NCBI GenBank assembly: GCA_028753945.1
Contig: JAPNXP010000001.1
Span: 4,950,501-5,014,500 of the forward strand
Length of the DNA stretch: 64,000 nt
Reading direction: 5' to 3'
From: Hexactinellida sp. DTS-2022
Lineage: Eukaryota; Porifera; Hexactinellida
The notes beneath the pieces were generated by a model. That model was given only the letters and a program-made list of their open reading frames with translations. It was not told the DNA's origin and ran no database searches. A program made the translations under genes and the position numbers. Below are positions 11,650 to 20,336 of the stretch, one piece after another (the first letter of the stretch is position 1; every line of letters starts with the position of its first letter).

Positions 11650-11823
11650 CAGTAGATGTCGGATATAAGCACACCGGTTATAAGAACATATCGGATATAA
11701 GAACACTATGTTGGAAAACGGTTGCCATATACCCTATATAATTTATTTCGGTTATAAGAACATGTCGGTTATAAGCACATTAAGTGCAATTCCCGACGAT
11801 GTGCTTATAACCGGCATCCACTG
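11650..11823. mobile_element. pogo/Tigger-like MITE
   Basis: The ends are CAGTAGATGTCGGATATAAG and CTTATAACCGGCATCCACTG, with TA on both sides. Internal sequence repeats CGGTTATAAGAACAT. The 174-bp length, TA target and CAG...CTG ends fit the Tc1/mariner-pogo group. It is non-coding. Confidence 0.85.
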
Positions 11824-11853
11824 TACTACAATTAAATAGAAGCCGGTGCGGCC

Positions 11854-12321
11854 ATGGCCACACCTGCTCTAACATATTCGGTTATGACCAGACTAATGGC
11901 TTGGGGCTTAACACGACTCACATCTACATCAGATCCCGTTATATACAGGGTAGTTAGTGGCTTTATAGAGCCCTCGGGTCTACTATTCAATCTCACATGC
12001 AAACTTGAGCAAGCTAACTTATACTACGAATTTCCATTAACATGCTTACCACCTCCATCACAAGCCAGTATAATAATATCACCTGTTAAATTCACACCTG
12101 ATTTATACAGTGATAAATTGCCTCCTAGGGCCTCTGCCACACTCCCGTCTCAATTTCAATTGCGAGCTTTCGATTTCTTCTTTTTCCATTTCGTTTATTT
12201 CTTAATTTATTCCCAACACATTAAACACATTAACTCAACGCCGAGTTCACCTTGTATTTTGGAATCCATATCTACATGCTATACACGGCAACACTATGTT
12301 CCTATCTACACCATTTCTTGA
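11854..12321 (+). other. Unsupported open frame (155 codons)
   Basis: This is an open frame beginning with ATG, with no recognisable domain. The C-terminal third is rich in Phe and Ile from T-rich DNA. It lies in a mobile-element-dense stretch. I see no promoter, no related copy and no supporting context, so it may be chance. Confidence 0.15.
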
Positions 12322-12698
12322 ATTATAGCAGGTTAAAACAGCCCAAATCCATCGCACAGTAAGTTCTACAGCCCACCGAGACTCAGTTCTATTCGTATAT
12401 CTCCATCGCCTGAGTTTGTAAAGGGACGCAATAGCTCTTCTCTGCTTAACTTAGACAGTAAAATTTTATTCGCTTTATCTGGAATTTGTATTAACCAATA
12501 TTATTTATATTGTGAAGGCTTTGAAGGGGACTGAATTAGTGTTCGTATTTCCCTGGCTTTCCTACAAACGGTGTTCTGCTATCGTAATACGGGAATGAAC
12601 CAAATTGCCCGGATTAATACAATTTCTACAAATTACAATCTATGATAATTAACTAATGGGACAAGATGCATGGAATAGTTTTATGGTATTAACACAAC

Positions 12699-12812
12699 TT
12701 TATACAATTATACAACTTAGATTTATACAATTATACAACTTAGGTTTATACAATTATACAACTTAGGTTTATACAATTATACAACTTAGGTTCATACAAT
12801 TATGCGACTTAG
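12699..12812. repeat. 23-bp tandem repeat
   Basis: About five units of TTTATACAATTATACAACT plus TAGG follow head to tail. The last unit is mutated (CATACAATTATGCGAC). There is no coding implication. Confidence 0.9.
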
Positions 12813-12819
12813 GAATGGA

Positions 12820-13280
12820 TCGATGGGAAAGAACTGGACCGCCTCCTCAGAAAGCTGAGATTATTCTAAAAACTATTCTTATACCGAATACCGATATAGG
12901 AATCCACAGACTTACCTATATACATCCCAGTTAAAAAGATTAGCGAGCATAATAGCTGCCCTATTTGCAAGTGAGTTTAATTGTATGAACTGTATTCTTA
13001 AAGTGAAACTCATAAGCTAGCTACAGTCAGGTTATTTTATTTTCAACAATCAAGGGACCAAATATTATATTTATAATAGAGACTTCATAATACGTGTATT
13101 TACAAGTGAGTTTAACGGTTCTAAGTTTCTTGAGGGTTGATAAAATAATGATGATTTATATAATATTTATTTATTAGATTATCGAATAATTTTATTTGCC
13201 TTTATCTATTTTGGAGCCACCCATTATAGTTATCCCACTATGTTAAATATACGTACAGTACTTGAATTTACTCTATTGAT
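12820..13280. other. AT-rich stretch, nothing recognised
   Basis: No gene, terminal repeat or tandem array could be supported in this stretch. Confidence 0.4.
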
Positions 13281-13854
13281 TATTCCCAGTTGCATTAATT
13301 TTTATTTTCCCCATATGAATCTAGGTAAGTTAGACAATTCGAATTGTCTGTACAAGTAGTTGCTGTTTGAATTAATTTGGGGGTATGCTTACTTGATAAC
13401 ATCCTTTCGTTATAAGGATAATTTGCATTATGATTCGTGTAAACTGCTTTAGGTATTATTTCAAGTTGGCTGGGCTTCATTTAGGGGATGGCGAGGGATG
13501 GCTACCGCCATCCCTTGGTAATAACTCGCAATCCCTTGCACCCCCTAACTTACAGCGTGCGTCTGCGCGCGGTCAAATCCTCGCCATCCCTTATTCCTGA
13601 AAACCATAATTTTGCCATCCCTTAAGTCAATGTCTAAATAGGAGCCTGGTTGGGATTCCTATATTCTATTAAAATGCAAATAAGCAAAAGTTGGTAAAGG
13701 TTATTAGGTAAGTAATCTAATTATTTTGGCAGTTGGCACTAACTTGTTATCCAACATATGGTAGGGACCGTAGGGATAATTATGTAGCATTAAGATTAAA
13801 TTAAATAAATATGTAGATATGCAATTTAGACAATTGTCAGGTGATGTTCTAGAC

Positions 13855-14183
13855 CAGTGGTTCCCAAACTTTTTCAAAAGAATGGCATTTGGTTCCCATA
13901 ATAATTTGGGAACGTCTTGCGGTCCCCAATGAAATATTATACAAAAATTGCTAAGCTTGTAGTTTAAATTACTTTGGAAAATACTACTAAATTATGACAG
14001 AAATAAAGCGAAACTATCGTTATACTACATATTGAACTAACATTTTTGCTTACAAGAAATGATTATTGATACAAATTTGCATAATATCTCACTATAAAAA
14101 TTGTTTTAATTATATCTCGCGGTCCTACAAAAAGTGCCTCGCGGACCCCAAAGGGACCGCGGACTCCAGTTTGGGAACCCCTG
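13855..14183. mobile_element. hAT-like MITE (CAGTGGTTCCCAAACT ends)
   Basis: The termini CAGTGGTTCCCAAACT and AGTTTGGGAACCCCTG are inverted. Flanks TTCTAGAC and TCCTAGAG agree at 6 of 8 bases, an eroded duplication. CAGTGGTT(C)CCAA ends are typical of hAT elements of the Charlie/TTF type. The interior carries GCGGTCC repeats. Confidence 0.8.
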
Positions 14184-14253
14184 TCCTAGAGCATATAATT
14201 GTCGGATCCTCTCAATATATTTAAACCAACATATAAATCAATCGGAATATCAT

Positions 14254-14425
14254 CATGTCCATGTACAAATATGAAAATAACCTATTGACCGTTAGCCACG
14301 TAGAAAGCCTCATATTCTCCTTACTCCTGTCCCATTCTGTCCACTGACTCTATTTGCATCGGTGTACTACATACGGAGAAGGTACAAACTGTATCAGGAG
14401 ATTAGCAAAAAATTGTTTCTCTGAA
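14254..14425 (+). pseudogene. Truncated, frameshifted paralogue of the membrane-protein gene
   Basis: The translated start MSMYKYENNLLTVSHVESL is a clear match to the start of the intact gene at 15251 (MSMYNYENILSTVANVEDL). A base loss at about 14330, in CTGTCCC versus CTATCCC, shifts the frame into a stop. The reading resumes in another frame with YYIRRRYKLYQEI. Homology ends after about 57 residues. The upstream leader sequence is also shared, so this is a tandem duplicate that died. Confidence 0.85.
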
Positions 14426-15250
14426 ATTAAGAAATGATTTTATATTTCATACGTGTGAAGAAAGTAGGTCTATGTAGCTATCTGAGAGAATTAATTTAAT
14501 TACTTACTTAATGTTTCATTCAAGGCTAGAATAGAGGCAATTGGGCCATTGAGACAGAATCCTTAATATCCGAAATGCTAATTTAGTATTATGTCTATGG
14601 GGAGTGTTTCAAATTTTGAATTGGGGATTTACAGAAATATTTCAATTCCCGGTCAATCATTAATTACATCTGTGCTGATTCGTTGTTGTTCTTTATTAAT
14701 GGAGGCACTATAGGTTGTAGGTATAATGGCTCCATTAAGGATAACATGTGTATTTGGCACAACTGTAATTTTAGATTTATCGATTTAGATATACTATCTT
14801 ACTTAGTTGACTACAGTTTAATTACTCTGGAACAATTATATCATATTTTACTAGAAATATCTGACTAATATTGGATATTAGTCAGTATTTGTCAGCCATA
14901 ATTACAATGGAAATGTGTTATTGGTTAACTTAATGTAATCGACTTGAATTTTCCATTAAATCATTCATCCTGTGCTCTGAATTAATTTCTATATGAATTG
15001 AGCCAAGTTTAATCATTCGGATTGTCTGGTAACAGGTTGTTGTTGCTTTGAATTAATTAGTGTATCCCTTTAAATAAGCTACATCCTCTTGTTATATGGA
15101 TGATTGTATGCATCATTAGGATGTAAACTATTTTAAATACAATTTTATTACAAGTTAGTAACCACACTTGTAATCAAGTGATGTTCCTAGAGCATATAAA
15201 TGTTGGATCTCTCAATATATTATACCATATCAATCAATCGGATTATCATC

Positions 15251-16330
15251 ATGTCCATGTATAATTATGAAAATATCCTATCGACCGTTGCTAATGTAGA
15301 AGACCTAATGTTCTCCTTACTCCCTATCCCATTCTGTCTACTGACTCTTTTTGCATTTGTGTACTACATAAGGAGAAGGTATAAACTTTATCAGGAGATT
15401 AAGAGGATTCCACAGGAAATGCTAATACTGCAATCTTATAAGAATCATCTTAAAAATCTTAAATTAAAATGCGCAGTCAATAATTTCATAATTGTAATTC
15501 TAGTTTTAGAAATTGTGCAAAATATGAGTGAAGTCATGTACTTTCTTTCTTATTGGGTATTGGTATTTGATACGGAAAACCAATCCATTGTCCCTTCCAT
15601 TTATGCGTTCTTAAATAAAACTGATTGGTTAGTAATAACTATAAGATATACGGTTGTCCCTGTGCTTTCTTTTCTGATGAAGTTCTTATGGCTCGCCTAC
15701 AGGAAATACGATTATAAATACACTTTAATTCGGTGGACAGTTTACATAATACTAAGGATCTTCTTGTTACTGGTTCTAAATGTTATTGATTACAATAACT
15801 TATTCTCAAGCGATTACCAATCGGTCTCTGACTTTATCGCCGAAATGTTGAAAATATTCATCTTTATTTTAGATTATTTACAATTTCTTTATTTGTCCCG
15901 AAAGTTCTATTTGCATCTGAAAAGCCGTGAAAAAGAAATTCGATTATTTTACTTCGACAAGAAGGCCTATCTCGACAGTAAATATCTCCGAGTACATTTC
16001 CAGGTTGCAACCACTTTGGTAGCAATTGCACTCTTCTTTTATACTTTAGGATTATCAGATATATTTGCTCCGATCGTTCCATTTTTGAATTTTCTACCAA
16101 TTTCCCTCCATATTAAGGAGGGAATATATTTGTTCACATTATCAATCGAAGTGTATGTATTCATACCTTCAGTATTCCTCAGTAAAGTATTGTTTACTTT
16201 AAACTATTTGTATATATTTGTTGTTGTCGTTTACAAGTCATACAGAGACAAGCAAAAGATGGAAAATATAAACAGCTACATCAAGCCCATCCTGACACAG
16301 TACCATGAAAGTATTTATAACAGATATTAA
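15251..16330 (+). CDS. Multi-pass membrane protein, unknown family
   Basis: This is a single open frame of 359 codons. I chose ATG 15251 (MSMYNYENILS) over the upstream in-frame ATG at 15200 because the broken duplicate at 14254 conserves exactly this start and its leader. About seven hydrophobic segments are visible: LLPIPFCLLTLFAFVYYI near residue 24, VNNFIIVILVLEIV near 75, ITIRYTVVPVLSFLMKFLWL near 134, VYIILRIFLLLVLNVI near 166, FIFILDYLQFLYL near 202, VATTLVAIALFFYTLGL near 252, and a long stretch near 295-335. Basic loops (YIRRRYKLYQEIKR) follow the first segment. There is no obvious signal peptide. A seven-pass receptor-like topology is possible, but I recognise no GPCR motif, so function is not assigned. 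Confidence 0.8.
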   Translation: MSMYNYENILSTVANVEDLMFSLLPIPFCLLTLFAFVYYIRRRYKLYQEIKRIPQEMLILQSYKNHLKNLKLKCAVNNFIIVILVLEIVQNMSEVMYFLSYWVLVFDTENQSIVPSIYAFLNKTDWLVITIRYTVVPVLSFLMKFLWLAYRKYDYKYTLIRWTVYIILRIFLLLVLNVIDYNNLFSSDYQSVSDFIAEMLKIFIFILDYLQFLYLSRKFYLHLKSREKEIRLFYFDKKAYLDSKYLRVHFQVATTLVAIALFFYTLGLSDIFAPIVPFLNFLPISLHIKEGIYLFTLSIEVYVFIPSVFLSKVLFTLNYLYIFVVVVYKSYRDKQKMENINSYIKPILTQYHESIYNRY

Positions 16331-16775
16331 CTAATTGTGCTTAATTGTTGTTGTTATTGTTAACTGAATTAATATTTGTTGTCTTGCTTCATTAATTCAT
16401 AGTTTGAACATTTACAGACCCATCCAATGTTATCCTAATTGATTCTTTAATTTGTAAAAATATTGAATATAAATCTCTTGATATTTATCCATCACAATTT
16501 CGACTTCTCCACATATTCTGTTACAAGTTATTGCATACTACAATTCAGTTGAAACCGGTTTTTCCAACCAATTCTTTGGATGGAAATAAAGTAAGAATAT
16601 GAAAATGCTGTGGGCACAGCTGTAATTTAATTTTTTTTCCTATTTTGGCACAATCTCTGTGGATATAATATACCCTGTATATTTCAATTCGCCCAAAAAT
16701 ATTAGCAATTAGAATGTTCCGAAACCTGAGGTGTTTCACAAGAATTCGCGGAAACCCAGTTGTCGATGGTCAGCC

Positions 16776-17215
16776 CGATAATAATCTATATTTTTTAAAC
16801 TCGATTGTTATGTGTTTGTTTGTTTATTTCTTTGTTTGTCCGGATTGTATTAAAGTGCTGGGGGAATAGAAACCATAATATTTATATAATTAAAAATTAA
16901 CCTAGAGGCTAGCCTCCAACAGGTATAATATGAAAACAAGTATACTGATTTCGAATTTCGCATTTATAATATTAATATTTGTTGTTGTTGTTTACAAAAA
17001 TTAGGTAAACAAATTAACGAAAATTCAAAATCAACCTTAGAAGTTAGTTTTCAACGGGTATTATTGGTAAAGAAGTATACTGAACACGAATTTTCACGTT
17101 CATAAATTTCTAATATGAATATTTGTTGTTGTTGTTTACACAATTAATAAGAAAAAAATTATTGTAAATTCAAAATCAACCTAGAAGTTAGCTTTCAACG
17201 AGTATTATTGTTAAA
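16776..17215. mobile_element. Helitron/HINE-like element upstream of the protease-like gene
   Basis: It opens with TCTATATTTTTTAAACTCG, the GTTTGTTTGTTTATTT microsatellite and TTTGTCCGGATTGTATTAAAG. Three imperfect copies of the 150-bp core follow (TTCAAAATCAACC...GTTGTTGTTTACA). The hairpin end is missing. It stops about 50 bp before the start codon of the next gene, so it now forms that gene's proximal upstream DNA. Confidence 0.55.
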
Positions 17216-17263
17216 TTAAATTTTATCATACCAATGTCATTTTTAAATGCCTGTTTCTGATTG

Positions 17264-19027
17264 ATGTTTAGCATGGCATCGAATGCTATCAATGAATGTG
17301 TTATCCAAGAGAATTTCCCACTTGAAGACCTCTCCCCTTTCCTTAAGTGCGAAGTAGGAACAAATCTCTTATTCGGAAAAGCTGTAATAAGAGTGTATAG
17401 AATTCTCCCTGTCCCGAGCAGTTCCGACCTGCTCTCCCTAGCCTCTATCCTGGGAGTGCCCATTGCAGACTCTGCGCCTGAGCCTGAAACTCTCAGCGTG
17501 CTGCAGTGGGAGGAGAGACTGTATGTGTGGGACAGCCATATCGTAGATATCACGTTCTCGTACTTACAAATGCTTAGTCACAACAACCAAAATATTAAAT
17601 GCTCACCCCTACCAACTTCATTCGATGCATTACTGAAGTCTTCTAACAATAGACTGTTAGTCACACCCACACAGTCCCCTCCCTATAGCGGCATATGTTA
17701 CATAAAGAGCACATTCCCAGACGGTACTGTTGTCTCCGGGTCTGGATTTCTTGTCTCCGATTCCCTCGTTATAACTACCGACTGTCTGCTATACTGCAGA
17801 TTGAATGGAGGGCGTCCCATTGAGGTATCCGTATCTCCCGGGAAAGACGGAGATAAGCTTCCAAACGGAGAAATACTCGTTAATGACGAGCGGTGTATTC
17901 TGCTTCCCAGTGAGAATACGGGATATGGCGGTATTCTGGTAAGTGGGAAGTTGTCCAACTGTTTCAAATGGAAGACAGCTGTGCTGGTAGACGTACAGGA
18001 TGCCTGCACGCTCTCAACAGCCGGCTACTCAACCTACGACGCAGGCATTACTATGTATATGACTGGTATCCAGGTAGAAAACTATACAGCTGAAAAGTTT
18101 TACTACAAGTATACTTCTGTGCAGAGAGAATGTGGAGCACCAGTTTGGGCTATCCTTGATGAGCCAGGCGTGTTCCACGTGTTGGGAGTGCAGGACATGT
18201 CCTCGCACCAGCTATACAGCAGTGCTACTAGGTTTACTCAGGAATCCTTAGATGAGATCGATAAATGGAACCTCGCTGCCCGTATTTTGAGTCTCATAGG
18301 CGAGTGTGAGTATCTAGCTGCTTCCAATCAGCTGATCCAGTTGCATCAGAACGGTAACAGTAATATGTTTGAGGGAATCATAGCCGTGATGAACAACAGC
18401 TTCGATATATTCAAGATAGGTTACTATTTAATAGACTTTATGCGTTATAGTAATCCTACTGGGACATATATTGTGAAGAACTTCTTTGATAAGTCTATAG
18501 CCGATATTCTAATATCTTCACGAGACGAATCCAGGTGTTTCCACCTGGATCGCGTGGAAGACTGCAGTAGGCTCTCTCTGTGTGTTTACCCTAACAAGAT
18601 CCTCGGAGACAATTTATGGAGATGCGCCATGGTTCACGGATCGAGTCGCCCTAACTATGCATTAGGAGGAAACCTTAAACTCCGCCCGTATTTCCAGAAT
18701 GGTGTTCTCCTCTACTTCCACTTGGATAGGGCTGAGGACGGCAGCAGGGTCTCTGTAAACGGCCCTCTCGGAGCTACTGAGTCGAAGTGTGCTAAGTTCC
18801 ACAAGAAGGAACTTCCAAATTTATCAGAAGCAGGGAACCTTCTATTCGTCCCAGTCCCCGGACCCCAGACATACTTCCATATTTATAGGTTTGAGGATAG
18901 AAGCAGACTCGGCTTGTCTAACTGCGACAGAATTGGATCAGACCAGTGGGCCTGTGTTAAGTTTCATGGAGTAGGTGTTGCCAACCTAGCTCAAGCGGGC
19001 AACTTCTATATCCACTCTTACAAGTGA
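17264..19027 (+). CDS. Chymotrypsin-fold-like protein with altered catalytic positions and C-terminal repeats
   Basis: This is an intronless frame of 587 codons from the first ATG. The N-terminal 130 residues have no recognised domain. From about residue 135 to 320 the pattern resembles V8/trypsin-like proteases: SGSGFLVSDSLVITTDCLLY (residue ~159) corresponds to the usual GSGFxV...TAAHC(L/V), and QRECGAPVWAI (residue ~287) to GxSGxPV. The His position reads Asp-Cys, and the Ser position is Cys. A helical stretch follows (about 325-410). The C-terminus has three repeats of about 50 residues, each with YFHLDR.EDxSR, C(A/V)KFHG and NLAxAGN. There is no signal peptide, so it is probably intracellular. 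It may be a pseudoprotease or a Cys-nucleophile enzyme. Confidence 0.7.
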   Translation: MFSMASNAINECVIQENFPLEDLSPFLKCEVGTNLLFGKAVIRVYRILPVPSSSDLLSLASILGVPIADSAPEPETLSVLQWEERLYVWDSHIVDITFSYLQMLSHNNQNIKCSPLPTSFDALLKSSNNRLLVTPTQSPPYSGICYIKSTFPDGTVVSGSGFLVSDSLVITTDCLLYCRLNGGRPIEVSVSPGKDGDKLPNGEILVNDERCILLPSENTGYGGILVSGKLSNCFKWKTAVLVDVQDACTLSTAGYSTYDAGITMYMTGIQVENYTAEKFYYKYTSVQRECGAPVWAILDEPGVFHVLGVQDMSSHQLYSSATRFTQESLDEIDKWNLAARILSLIGECEYLAASNQLIQLHQNGNSNMFEGIIAVMNNSFDIFKIGYYLIDFMRYSNPTGTYIVKNFFDKSIADILISSRDESRCFHLDRVEDCSRLSLCVYPNKILGDNLWRCAMVHGSSRPNYALGGNLKLRPYFQNGVLLYFHLDRAEDGSRVSVNGPLGATESKCAKFHKKELPNLSEAGNLLFVPVPGPQTYFHIYRFEDRSRLGLSNCDRIGSDQWACVKFHGVGVANLAQAGNFYIHSYK

Positions 19028-20028
19028 TATCGATTTATTCAGAAGCTTAGCTTTCTCTGTTCCTGTTGGACAAATGTTGTCAAACGAACAGCTTGAATTG
19101 AGATTCCAAACTCCCTTATTTATTACATTCACTTAATTTATACTGAACTCTATTTTTTGTAATTTGTCGCTTAATAACAATATCGGACTAAATTTTATTC
19201 TAGACACATGTTAATTAAGCCAACTGGGCATTTTTATTACCCCTACCGACATTTCGAATTGTTGGTCAAAATGGTCCAGAGAATTGCCTTATAAGAGATC
19301 CTTATTGTATTCAATGTTTATTTATTTTTTAGAGAGAATGCAAGCTTCTTTTCCGCTTAATTGGGGTAAATCTTCAACAACCAAATGTTACAATCACCAT
19401 AAACTAAGATAATTCAGTTATAGTGGTGTTCGCCGAATACCAATTCCCTATTAGTAATTTATTTTTGTTCCCAAGCGAGCATTCAATGTTTCATTCTGTC
19501 CTCTAATAGCAAAATAGCCTAGTTCCAAACCCAGACACCGGGCAAATGGCTTTAGATCCGGACGTCTGACAACCCTAGTGTTTTCTTGCAACCGATACTT
19601 ACATACTAATAAATATAACTTTTTCCCAGGATATGCATCATACTACCGACATGTTAATTTATAGACTACGGGTATGTACTATTTAATGGGCCATTCAAAT
19701 GTAACTTAACGCATCCAGAGGGATTTGGTGTTAAGCCTCGATCCAGACCTCTGATACGACAATCCAAATCCCATAAGGTGGTAAATGGATTCGTCAAGGC
19801 AGCTACAGTCCGCTAGTATACATTTTTTTAATTTGAAGGAATCTAAAGAATTCTGATAGCATAGTTTATCATATTCTTATAATTTACACTGTATTTAGAT
19901 TAGTTTAGTTAACGTTTTAACCAATTAGTGACACTGACAGACCATCATTTTCGTATTACAAATTGGTTAAAATATGCGTGACATGGGGAGAGTCTAATTA
20001 TTAGAAATTTCGCTTTAAATTAATAGTA
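19028..20028. other. Intergenic DNA, no gene seen
   Basis: This is the AT-rich interval between the protease-like gene and TRM6. It probably contains old repeat debris, such as CATTCAATGTTTCATTCTGTCC. I could not delimit any element until the MITE at 20031. Confidence 0.4.
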
Positions 20029-20030
20029 TA

Positions 20031-20222
20031 CAGTCAACTCCGCTTAATAGAGCCACCTCGGGAGTCGGGACCAGGTTGTTTTGACCCGATTAAGCGGAGA
20101 AACCGATTAACCGAAAATATTGTAAGCCAAACTGTAATTCTGTCCTATAAATCCTGTGAAATTTTGACCCGATTAAGCGGAGAAACCGATTAACCGGTGG
20201 CTCTATTAAGCGGAGTTGACTG
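20031..20222. mobile_element. pogo/Tigger-like MITE just upstream of TRM6
   Basis: The ends CAGTCAACTCCGCTTAATAG and CTATTAAGCGGAGTTGACTG are perfect inverted repeats flanked by TA (20029-20030, 20223-20224). The 192-bp interior repeats GACCCGATTAAGCGGAGAAACCGATTAACCG. It ends 114 bp before the TRM6 start codon, so it lies in the promoter or 5' leader. Confidence 0.92.
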
Positions 20223-20336
20223 TAGTAGATAATATGATAGATTTCCCTTATGAGATTTTGTTACACTAACTTGCTTCAAATCTTCACTGAGTCTACTCAT
20301 TATAATTCCAATTATATCCTACATCTATTTTCACTA

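Larger units (their letters stand above)
13290..14425. repeat. Upstream copy of a tandem segmental duplication
   Basis: The blocks at about 13300-13480 and 14185-14425 match, with divergence, the blocks at about 14990-15140 and 15188-15400 in the same order. The second block includes the start of the membrane-protein gene. A hAT MITE (13855-14183) was inserted into this copy. The duplication explains the broken gene start at 14254. Confidence 0.65.

Noticed and set aside
11854..12321. 155-codon frame as a possible gene
   Set aside because: No domain, no homologous copy, low-complexity T-rich tail. Kept only as an unsupported frame.
15251..16330. Assignment as a rhodopsin-type GPCR
   Set aside because: About seven hydrophobic segments are present, but no DRY, NPxxY or other family motif was seen.
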